From Acidobacteriaceae bacterium (GTDB lineage: Bacteria > Acidobacteriota > Terriglobia > Terriglobales > Acidobacteriaceae), in assembly GCA_903642225.1 (NCBI GenBank), contig CAHJWI010000008.1:1-64000 (forward strand): a stretch of 64,000 nucleotides of DNA, given 5' to 3'. The position numbers were made by a program, and so were the translations under genes. The notes under the pieces are model-generated. The model was not told where the DNA came from and made no database searches. It was given only the letters and a program-made list of their open reading frames with translations. Shown here in pieces: positions 25,416 to 32,384 of the stretch. The stretch's first letter is position 1. Every line of letters begins with the position of its first letter.

Positions 25416-25989
25416 TGTGAGATGTACTTTCTTTGTTGCATGACTGCGGGCGCAGATCTGCGGTTGCATGGTGAGCGTGCGTTTTTGGCCAAGTGCCTTG
25501 CGGCATGGAATGAAACGAGGAGCGGCAAACCCCGGGAGAGCCGGTGGTGGGGGTAGCAGATTTCTCAGATGTAGTCAGTGCCTGTGAGCAGGCTCGCGTG
25601 GAGGTGATTTCCGCGCTCTCTCAACCTATGCGGGCGCACCTTTGCGTGCAACCCGCGAAAATTAGGCGAAAGCCGTTGAATTTCTGCCCTTGCAAATTCG
25701 GCATCTGGGACATGTGCTGTGTAGTGTTTAACTTGCCTTCTGCATCGAGTGTGGAAAGCGGTTGGATTGCGCGAGAATAACCCGTCCCGTTGCCCTAAAG
25801 ATGGTGCTGCCTGAACCGTTGTACCGGCGAGCATCGTGCTTCAAGACGGAATCAACGACCTTTTTTGCTGGGCATCAAGAGATCAACTCACCGGGTAGCG
25901 ATGCTTCTAACCCATACGCATGAGACAGGGAGCATAGCCCCCTTCTCGATTGCACGAGCGCAGCACCTGCACTGGACGCACGTTTAGGT
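25416..25989. other. long non-coding stretch upstream of the lone receiver gene
   Basis: No convincing protein-coding frame was found here. It contains the upstream region of the minus-strand receiver gene, the candidate structured RNA at 25563-25710, and a T-run near 25860. Together with 25990-26215 it forms the largest non-coding gap in the window. Confidence 0.6.
25563..25710 (+). ncRNA. candidate structured RNA of about 150 nt
   Basis: A long-range stem pairs TCTCAGATGT (25563-25572) with GCATCTGGGA (25701-25710). Inside it are five local hairpins: GCCTG/CAGGC, GCGTGGA/TCCGCGC, GCGGG...CCCGC with an inner CGCA/TGCG, GGC-GAAA-GCC, and GAATTT/AAATTC. Several G-U pairs favour the plus strand as the RNA strand. 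The closing stem recalls 6S RNA ends, but the branched interior does not clearly match. The fold was made by eye and no homologue was identified. Confidence 0.35.
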
Positions 25990-26018
25990 TTGACATCCCG
26001 TTTCGGCGACGCTATGGT
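25990..26018 (+). promoter_or_regulatory. sigma-70-like promoter upstream of the peroxiredoxin leader
   Basis: A perfect TTGACA at 25990-25995, a 17-base spacer and TATGGT at 26013-26018. Transcription would start near 26025, about 190 bases before the peroxiredoxin start codon, with a terminator hairpin in between. Confidence 0.55.
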
Positions 26019-26130
26019 TGCAGCAATGAGCCGTCTTGCGATCACCACCGACCTCCTCTGCCGCTGCTGTTGCCACGGTCTGGCCGGGTAGTCGGTTTCG
26101 CGCGAACAGCTTCGCTCGACAGGTACACCG

Positions 26131-26166
26131 ACCCACCCAGCCAAGCGGCCTAGGTGGGTTTTGTTT
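26131..26166 (+). terminator. intrinsic terminator in the peroxiredoxin leader
   Basis: ACCCACC (26131-26137) pairs with GGTGGGT (26153-26159), with an inner GCC/GGC pair, and is followed by TTTTGTTTG. No plus-strand coding gene lies upstream for about 9 kb, so it ends either a small RNA begun near 26025 or a regulated leader (attenuator). Flanking ACAGGT (26119-26124) and ACCTGT (26179-26184) could form an enclosing stem. Confidence 0.6.
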
Positions 26167-26215
26167 GTGCCCTGCCTCACCTGTACTGCACGACCAACGC
26201 ACCATGAGGAACCCG

Positions 26216-26872
26216 ATGTCTCTTCGCATTAACGACATTGCACCCGACTTTACTGCTGAGACAACGCATGGAACCATTCAATTCCATGAGTGGATTGGTG
26301 AAGGCTGGGCCGTGCTGTTCAGCCATCCAAAGGACTTTACGCCGGTGTGCACCACCGAACTTGGAGCGATGGCAGGTTTGGAGAAGCAGTTCGCAGCACG
26401 TGGTGCAAAGGTGATCGGGTTGAGCGTCGACCCCGTGGAAAGCCACGTGAAGTGGGCACAGGACATCGAGGATGTCGGCGGCCACAAGGTGACCTATCCG
26501 ATGATCGGCGACCCTGAACTCAAGGTCGCAAAGTTGTATGACATGCTTGCCGCAGATGCGGGTGACACGAGTGAGGGCCGCACACCGGCACTGAACGCGC
26601 CAGTTCGCACGGTATTTGTCGTTGGACCGGACAAGCGTATCAAGCTGCAGTTGGCTTATCCCATGACGACAGGCCGCAACTTCGACGAGATTTTGCGCGT
26701 GCTGGACAGCATGCAGCTCACTTCGAAACACAAGGTGGCAACACCGGCCAACTGGAAGCAGGGGGAAGACATTATCTTGACTGCGGCTGTTACAGCGGAG
26801 GAAGCGGAAAAGAACTTTCCTGGCTACAGGACAGTCAAGCCCTATCTGCGGACTGCAGCGCAGCCAAAGTAA
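26216..26872 (+). CDS. 1-Cys peroxiredoxin (Prx6 type)
   Basis: This 218-residue thiol peroxidase reduces hydrogen peroxide and organic hydroperoxides. The peroxidatic Cys is in FTPVCTTELG. The long C-terminal extension ending FPGYRTVKPYLR and the motif RTVFVVGPDKRIKL place it in the Prx6/1-Cys class rather than the typical 2-Cys group. ATG 26216 follows GAGGA; an ATG at 26204 is a possible alternative. It sits behind a promoter and leader terminator, suggesting conditional expression, and just before tRNA-Cys. Confidence 0.92.
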   Translation: MSLRINDIAPDFTAETTHGTIQFHEWIGEGWAVLFSHPKDFTPVCTTELGAMAGLEKQFAARGAKVIGLSVDPVESHVKWAQDIEDVGGHKVTYPMIGDPELKVAKLYDMLAADAGDTSEGRTPALNAPVRTVFVVGPDKRIKLQLAYPMTTGRNFDEILRVLDSMQLTSKHKVATPANWKQGEDIILTAAVTAEEAEKNFPGYRTVKPYLRTAAQPK

Positions 26873-26934
26873 CAATCAAATTTTGTTGGGCAAGCATTGC
26901 TCGACTACCGCAGGCCAACAGCCGGCGGTCAAAA

Positions 26935-27010
26935 GCACCGGTGGCGAAGTGGCTAACGCGTTGGTCTGCAAAACCAATATTCGTGGGTTCAATCCCCACC
27001 CGGTGCTCCA
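26935..27010 (+). tRNA. tRNA-Cys (GCA)
   Basis: A complete 76-base cloverleaf. The acceptor GCACCGG pairs with CCGGTGC, the anticodon stem TTGGT/ACCAA holds the loop CTGCAAA with anticodon GCA, and the T arm is GTGGG/CCCAC around TTCAATC. The discriminator is T and the CCA end is encoded. Confidence 0.96.
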
Positions 27011-27140
27011 AAGATCAGAATGCGGCAGTGCTGGATGAGGCCATATCTGCGGCCTACCTTCAGGCGGAGGACATGCTGCAGGCAAGATTCGCCGGGATCA
27101 ACCTGGTCAACAAAGATCCATTTAAGGCGGGTGTGGCGGG

Positions 27141-27452
27141 TCATCGGTCAAGGTAGCGCCAACCTACCACGAACAGCGGACCCGCAAGCGTGACAAGTAC
27201 CAGCCCAGGCCAAATAGAGGCCGCAAGCAGAGCGTCGCGATGATCGTTGCGAGTCATGTGTGGTGACCGCACAGTCGCGATGGCTCCTCCCGGTGCAGTG
27301 TTGCCCTTTCGCAAAGCCTTAATTGCAAACTTGCGATCAACCAGAAAGGCGCAGTATGCAGCTACAAAGCCACACCCGTAGGCGACCACCGCCTCCAGCG
27401 GCAACGACGTCCATAAGGACAGCCTAAAGTTGTGCGGATAGAAGCTGGTCAT
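27141..27452 (-). CDS. small two-helix membrane protein, unknown function
   Basis: The product is about 103 residues, with one hydrophobic helix near 18-38 and another near the C-terminus (about 78-97). A basic and polar loop between them contains RNDHRD. No family was recognised. The start at ATG 27452 is a choice; an upstream in-frame codon exists at 27491. Gene status rests on the coherent membrane-protein composition. Confidence 0.5.
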   Translation of the reverse strand: MTSFYPHNFRLSLWTSLPLEAVVAYGCGFVAAYCAFLVDRKFAIKALRKGNTAPGGAIATVRSPHMTRNDHRDALLAASIWPGLVLVTLAGPLFVVGWRYLDR

Positions 27453-27556
27453 CGGAAGTTCAGTGAGCCTAGTTCGGAGTGCCGTCGTCACGCCCGCGTG
27501 GCTAGCGTCGATTCAATGCTGCCCTACGCCTGTTGACGACAAATGAAAGAGCAGTT

Positions 27557-28219
27557 CTAGCGGGCGAAAGCCGAAGTGTCGAACCTTCGGAGAAGGTCCG
27601 CGGGATCGCGGTAGACTTCCATGGCCCCGGCTGCCTTGAGATCTTCTTCTGCCCACCCGCCGCAGGTGACGGCAACTGCAGGAGTACCGGCTTTTTGGGC
27701 TGCCTCCAGATCCCATGGCGTATCTCCCAGCACAATGGCCTCGTGCGGGTGGATCTTTAACCGTTCCAGTGCCGCCTGAAAGATATCCGGAGATGGTTTG
27801 GACTTGTCGGCATCGTCGGCAGTGGTGTTCTCTTCCACCAAGTCGTGAATCTTAAGCAACATCAGAAAAGCCTCGAGATCGCCCTTATCCGAAGAGGATG
27901 CAACTGCAATTCGCAGGCCTTGGTGCCGCATGCGCTCAAGCAATCGGCGCGCGTCGCTGAACGGGACGATTCGGTCCATATACTCGCGGTGAAACAGCTC
28001 TTTTCGAAATTGTTTCAGTGGCTCCTCGAGTTCCTTGACCTGGTCTGCGGGAACGAAGTAGGGAATTACCTGATCCCCACCCTTGCCGATCTGCTTGACG
28101 GCATCCTCAAACCCCGTCGTAATGCCAAACTCTGCAAAGGTTCGCTGCCAAGCTTCAGCATGGAAGTGGTTGCTGTCCAGCAGGGTTCCATCCAAGTCGC
28201 ACAGCACAGCTTTCAGCAT
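27557..28219 (-). CDS. HAD-superfamily phosphatase (phosphoglucomutase/phosphoglycolate phosphatase type)
   Basis: The 220-residue haloacid-dehalogenase fold protein starts with the nucleophile motif CDLDGTLLDSN (Asp8, Asp10). A helical cap domain follows (about 15-85), then motif II VASSSDKGD, a Lys in DKSKPSPDIF and the acidic motif GDTPWDLEAA. This is the subfamily that includes beta-phosphoglucomutases and small phosphate-ester phosphatases; the substrate is not evident. It lies 57 bases after the cNMP-domain kinase gene on the same strand and may be cotranscribed. Confidence 0.86.
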   Translation of the reverse strand: MLKAVLCDLDGTLLDSNHFHAEAWQRTFAEFGITTGFEDAVKQIGKGGDQVIPYFVPADQVKELEEPLKQFRKELFHREYMDRIVPFSDARRLLERMRHQGLRIAVASSSDKGDLEAFLMLLKIHDLVEENTTADDADKSKPSPDIFQAALERLKIHPHEAIVLGDTPWDLEAAQKAGTPAVAVTCGGWAEEDLKAAGAMEVYRDPADLLRRFDTSAFAR

Positions 28220-28276
28220 GGTTGAGCGCCTCCTAGTTTCAGAGATGCTGATTGACCACCGCTGTGTGTCCACGCA

Positions 28277-29725
28277 CTACGTCTTCGAGCAGCCACCGAC
28301 CGGTATACGCACTATGAACTCGGTATCGCCGGGTGACGATTGCAGCGTGAGCTGACCGTGGTACAGATCTGCGATGCGTTGCACGATTCCAAGTCCCATG
28401 CCGGTGCCGACGCCTGCTGGTTTGGTGGTAAAGAACGGATCGAAGATGCGCTCCTGGTCCTCTTGCGGGATACCGGGACCGTCGTCCCCGATGCCCACCA
28501 GAACATCGTCCTTTTCCTGCCATGTACGCACCCGAATGTGGCCGCCCGCGGCGACTGCGTCGATCGCGTTGTCCAGCAGGTTGGTCCAGATCTGGTTCAG
28601 GCCCGAGCACACACAGGTTAGCGGAGGCAGGTTCGCGCCGAAATGCTTGTCCACGTGGATGTCTTTTCCGCGCATCTTGTGCTTCAAGATGACAAGGGTG
28701 GAGTGCAGACTCTCATTGATGAAGACGGTCTGGGTGCCGCCCTGCCCCTCGTGTACGTAGTTTTTAGCTGCCATTGCAAGATCATGTACCCGGGATACGC
28801 TTTCCTCTACCAACGAGACCTGTTGCATGCTGGACGCTGTGGCTTCGAGCCAGTGAATTGGTTCCTGCAAGGTCGCATCGAGAAAGACACCGCTTAGGCA
28901 TTGAAGGTCGTTGGGTACAAGGCCGCTTGACACCAACGTTGGAGCGACGCTCCAGGCGTCGTCAAGGGCATGCTCCTCCATCCATGTTCCCATCGCCTCT
29001 TCGGCATCGGCCTGCTGCAGCGAATCCATGCAGCCCGATCCCTTAAAGCTCAAGACACGCTCCTGCAGACTGGTCAGGCAGGCGCGCTGCGCTGCGGTGT
29101 GGCCACGCTCAGAGAAGCTCCGCGCCAGGACATGCAGCCGGTTCAAGTTCTCACGCAGCTGGGAGGCTGCCCTTTTGGCCGCAGCGCCAGGGTTGTTCAA
29201 TTCGTGCAACAGGCCAGCGGTCATGGTACCGAGGGTGGCAAGCTTCTCCTGCTGCGAGTTCATAGCGGCCACGCCGCGCGTGCGGAAGCTCAACTCTCGC
29301 AGGATGACGGAGCGGAGTGAAGGACAGGTGGCCATCAACCGCCAGAAGCCCTCCTCAGAGATGTGCAGGCCAACCGTGTCGCCTACCGTGGTGACGGTCA
29401 TCATGTTGGGCAGGTTCGACAGGATTGCGATTTCACCCATGAACGCAGGAGCGTCCATGACCTTGTGAAATATTTCCGAGTTGCCGCTGCCCGAGCGCAC
29501 GATGCGGACGCGTCCATTCAACAGGATCAGGAACTCGTGCAGTTGGCCGCGCTCCTCCGCGAGCTGTGTTCCTGCGCCATGCCGAACTTCTTCGGCTTCC
29601 GCTACGAGGCAGGAAAGCTCGTACTCGTCCACGTCGGCAAAGAGCTTCGAGGTAAGCAGCTGGTGAACGATCTCCAGTTCGTGCGCCGAACGATTATCCA
29701 TGCAACCTGTCACAAGTGTCGCCAT
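28277..29725 (-). CDS. histidine kinase with N-terminal cyclic-nucleotide-binding-like domain
   Basis: This 482-residue soluble protein has a cNMP-binding beta-roll (about 22-145) with FMGEIAILSN. The phosphate-binding Arg expected a few residues later is replaced within LPNMMTV, so the domain may not bind cAMP or cGMP in the usual way. The kinase part has His174 in LLHELNNPGAAAKRA, a long helical insert, and a HATPase domain (about 350-475: NQIWTNLLDNAIDA, DDGPGIP, GTGMGLGI). It begins eight bases after the stop of the receiver/flavoenzyme gene, its probable response regulator. Confidence 0.87.
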   Translation of the reverse strand: MATLVTGCMDNRSAHELEIVHQLLTSKLFADVDEYELSCLVAEAEEVRHGAGTQLAEERGQLHEFLILLNGRVRIVRSGSGNSEIFHKVMDAPAFMGEIAILSNLPNMMTVTTVGDTVGLHISEEGFWRLMATCPSLRSVILRELSFRTRGVAAMNSQQEKLATLGTMTAGLLHELNNPGAAAKRAASQLRENLNRLHVLARSFSERGHTAAQRACLTSLQERVLSFKGSGCMDSLQQADAEEAMGTWMEEHALDDAWSVAPTLVSSGLVPNDLQCLSGVFLDATLQEPIHWLEATASSMQQVSLVEESVSRVHDLAMAAKNYVHEGQGGTQTVFINESLHSTLVILKHKMRGKDIHVDKHFGANLPPLTCVCSGLNQIWTNLLDNAIDAVAAGGHIRVRTWQEKDDVLVGIGDDGPGIPQEDQERIFDPFFTTKPAGVGTGMGLGIVQRIADLYHGQLTLQSSPGDTEFIVRIPVGGCSKT

Positions 29726-29733
29726 CGGTGTGT

Positions 29734-31380
29734 TTAGAACTCCGCTAAGTATTGATGAACAAACTGAATTGCGATCGATCCCTCGCCCACGGCCGACGCA
29801 GCGCGCTTGACGGAGCCGTGGCGAACATCACCGGCGACAAAGATGCCCGGGATACTGGTTTCAAGCAGGAACGGGTCACGTCCGCCTGTCTTTAGATCGA
29901 TGCCGGCACGTTTAAGATCTGCTCCGGCCAACACGAATCCCCTCTCGTCCTTGGCGAGCTCTGCCGGTAGCCAATCCGTCTTTGGCGCAGCGCCGATAAA
30001 AATGAAGACGGACGACGCGGCACGAGACTCGACCTGACCCTTGCGGTCAAGTTGAATGCACTGCAGCTGGTTGTCTCCGCCAAAGTGGGTGATTTGAGTG
30101 CGTGTCTCAACCGTGATGTTGGGCACCGCCGTAATCTGGTCGATCAGGTATTTCGACATGCTTTTCTCAAGCGAGTCGCCACGGACGAGCATGGTGACCG
30201 AGCGTGCGTACTTGGAGAAGTACATGGCTGCCTGGCCCGCGGAGTTTGCACCGCCAACGATGATCACATCTTCGTTGGTGCACGCCATCGCCTCGGTTTG
30301 AGCGGCGCCGTAATATACGCCGCGGCCCATAAGTGCGTCGGCGCCGGGCACGTTCAATCGGCACCATGCAACACCGGTGGCGATCAGCACAACGGAGCAG
30401 CTGATCTCGCGGCCATCACTGAGCACCACCACACGGTACTGATCTTCCACGCGGATGGCAGAGACACGCTCTGTCACAAACTCTGCGCCTAGCCGTTGTG
30501 CCTGGATAAAGCCGCGCTTGGCGAGTTCGTCACCGCTGAGTCCCTGGGGGAAGCCGAGGTAGTTTTCGATGCGCGAACTGGAGCCGGCCTGCCCACCTGG
30601 CGCTTCTGGTTCCACGATGAGGGTTCTAAGTCCCTCCGATGCACCGTACACGCCTGCCGCCAGACCTGCAGGCCCCGCGCCTATGATGACGACGTCGTAG
30701 AAATCTCGCTCAACACTGGTCTTTAGGCCGACCTTTTCAGCGAGCTGCTGCTGCGAGGGTTGCGCCATGGCAGTGCCGTCACTAAACACAACCACCGGCA
30801 GCCTGGTGTCGTCGACGCCGCGTGCCTTGAGGAGCTCTACTGCTTCCGGCTGGCTTTGCGGATCGAACCAGCGATAACCGACGTGGTTGCGCGTCAGGAA
30901 CTCACGCACGCTGTGATCGAGCGCACCCCATCGCGTGCCGACTACCTGCACACCCTCGTACGGCGGCTTGTAGCCTTCATGCCAGCTACCAAGCAGGTCG
31001 TCCAGCACCGGATAGAGCTTTTCTTCCGGTGGATCCCACGGCTTGTTCAGGTAGTAGTGAATCTTGGCGGAATTGATCGCGCGGATGGCAACTTCAGTAT
31101 CGGCGTACGCAGTCAGCAGAACACGCTTGGCGTCAGGGTATAAGCCGATTGCCTTTGAGAGAAAATCGACACCTGTCATACCCGGCATGCGCTGATCGCT
31201 CAAAAAGAGGGCGATACTCTCGCCGCGCTCGCGGAGCTGCACGGACGTGTCGAACGCCGCCTGACCACCTGCCGCACGGACGATGCGATAGTCCTTGCCG
31301 TACTGGCGTCGCAAATCCTGCACTACCGCCTCCAACACGCTGGTATCGTCGTCAATCGCAAGCAATATTGGTCGGGGCAT
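29734..31380 (-). CDS. response regulator fused to thioredoxin-reductase-like flavoenzyme
   Basis: The product is about 548 residues. A receiver (about 1-125) has Asp62 in FLSDQRMPGMTG and Lys in LNKPWD. A short thioredoxin/glutaredoxin-like segment (about 145-220) follows. The rest is a pyridine-nucleotide-disulfide oxidoreductase with an FAD site (IIGAGPAGLAAGVYG) and an NAD(P) site (IVGGANSAGQAAMYF). The dithiol CxxC of true thioredoxin reductases is absent: that position reads VYYGAAQTEA. ATG 31380 was chosen over TTG 31386. A kinase gene follows after eight bases. The output of this receiver is therefore an enzyme, not DNA binding. Confidence 0.86.
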   Translation of the reverse strand: MPRPILLAIDDDTSVLEAVVQDLRRQYGKDYRIVRAAGGQAAFDTSVQLRERGESIALFLSDQRMPGMTGVDFLSKAIGLYPDAKRVLLTAYADTEVAIRAINSAKIHYYLNKPWDPPEEKLYPVLDDLLGSWHEGYKPPYEGVQVVGTRWGALDHSVREFLTRNHVGYRWFDPQSQPEAVELLKARGVDDTRLPVVVFSDGTAMAQPSQQQLAEKVGLKTSVERDFYDVVIIGAGPAGLAAGVYGASEGLRTLIVEPEAPGGQAGSSSRIENYLGFPQGLSGDELAKRGFIQAQRLGAEFVTERVSAIRVEDQYRVVVLSDGREISCSVVLIATGVAWCRLNVPGADALMGRGVYYGAAQTEAMACTNEDVIIVGGANSAGQAAMYFSKYARSVTMLVRGDSLEKSMSKYLIDQITAVPNITVETRTQITHFGGDNQLQCIQLDRKGQVESRAASSVFIFIGAAPKTDWLPAELAKDERGFVLAGADLKRAGIDLKTGGRDPFLLETSIPGIFVAGDVRHGSVKRAASAVGEGSIAIQFVHQYLAEF

Positions 31381-31381
31381 A

Positions 31382-31421
31382 GGCAAAAGTGTACGCTTCG
31401 GCTTCCGTGTAGGCTTTTGCC
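31382..31421. repeat. 8-bp inverted repeat just upstream of the receiver/flavoenzyme gene
   Basis: GGCAAAAG at 31382-31389 is matched by CTTTTGCC at 31414-31421, with 24 bases between. It begins one base upstream of ATG 31380 and could be a 5' UTR hairpin or an operator. It would hinder use of the TTG at 31386 as start. Confidence 0.4.
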
Positions 31422-31701
31422 GCGATACGCCTTACAGTATGTCTAGATTCATCGGAGTAACCCGCGATTCATTCTGTGACTGCGAGCAACTTGCAACGTT
31501 TGTACGGTCGGATCACACCAAAGTGCAGTCCGAAGCACAACGCTGAGCGTAGACACTGAGATGCATACATATGCGCACACTGCAGACAGCGCTTCGTACC
31601 CCTCCAGCTACTGTTTCGCTTCCCTTGGCCGATACACCGAGTGAGAGTTGCGTCTCTGCACATGGCGCCGACAAACCCCATTTCTGCGAGGTACAAATCC
31701 T
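31422..31701. other. intergenic region between divergent regulator genes
   Basis: This separates the minus-strand receiver/flavoenzyme operon from the plus-strand LuxR-type regulator. No coding frame with family features, tRNA or clear promoter was recognised in it. Confidence 0.5.
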
Positions 31702-32361
31702 TTGACGATTCACACCGTAATTGCTGACAATCAGGCTATTTTTCGCGCGGGTGCAGCGCGGGTGCTGAGCGCTGAGGTGGACATCCGAATCGTTGGCCAG
31801 TGTGACCAACCGCAGAGGCTGACGGAGATGACGACGACCATGCGGGGCTGCGTGGTGCTTGCTGCACGAGCGCTGATCACGGATTTGCCGGCGCTGAGCG
31901 CGTCAGCCAAAGATGCGAGTAGCCGGCTGATCGTACTTACAGAGCGAGATGAGGTGCTGCGCTCAGAGGAGTATGCGCTGATCGACGGCCTGCTATGCCG
32001 GCATACCAACGGAACCCGCCTGGTGGAGTGTGTACGCAGGGTGGGTGCGGGCGAACGCATGGTCACCCGGCCGGTGAGCACGATGCGGTCCACGGACGCG
32101 GTAGGCACGCGCGTGCTTGCGCGGTTAAACCACCGCGAACTGCAGATTGTTGGCTATATAGTGCGCGGTTGTAAGAACCGTGAGATCGCCGATGAAATCG
32201 GCACCAAGGAGCAGGTGGTCAAGAATTATCTGCGGACGATCTACGACAAAACGGGGGTAAGCGACAGGCTGGAGTTGGCGCTGTTCACATTGCACCACCC
32301 AGTGCTGGCAGACGCAGCGTCGAAGGTGACTGACCCCGCGCTGCGGCTGCAGACTGCGTAG
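31702..32361 (+). CDS. LuxR/NarL-type regulator with degenerate receiver
   Basis: The 219-residue protein has an N-terminal receiver-like fold (about 4-120) and a C-terminal LuxR-type helix-turn-helix (about 148-210: LNHRELQIVGYIVRGCKNREIADEIGTKEQVVKNYLRTIY). The phospho-acceptor position reads VVLAARAL, with Ala54 instead of Asp, so it is unlikely to be controlled by phosphorylation. TTG 31702 was chosen for the N-terminus MTIHTVIADNQ, with GCGAGG upstream. It lies opposite the kinase/flavoenzyme operon and could regulate it, but this is inference. Confidence 0.84.
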   Translation: MTIHTVIADNQAIFRAGAARVLSAEVDIRIVGQCDQPQRLTEMTTTMRGCVVLAARALITDLPALSASAKDASSRLIVLTERDEVLRSEEYALIDGLLCRHTNGTRLVECVRRVGAGERMVTRPVSTMRSTDAVGTRVLARLNHRELQIVGYIVRGCKNREIADEIGTKEQVVKNYLRTIYDKTGVSDRLELALFTLHHPVLADAASKVTDPALRLQTA

Positions 32362-32384
32362 AGGCGCACGTCTACAGCTCTGGT

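Noticed and set aside
25563..25710. Firm call of 6S RNA
   Set aside because: Only the closing stem resembles 6S. The interior folds as several separate hairpins, not the long rod with a central bubble, so it is kept as an unclassified candidate.
26036..26215. A 60-residue N-terminal extension of the peroxiredoxin
   Set aside because: The extension covers the leader terminator and lacks any targeting signal. ATG 26216 with GAGGA upstream matches the family N-terminus.
26941..27156. A 71-codon frame beginning in tRNA-Cys
   Set aside because: Its first third is the tRNA itself, there is no ribosome binding site, and the product has no recognisable features.
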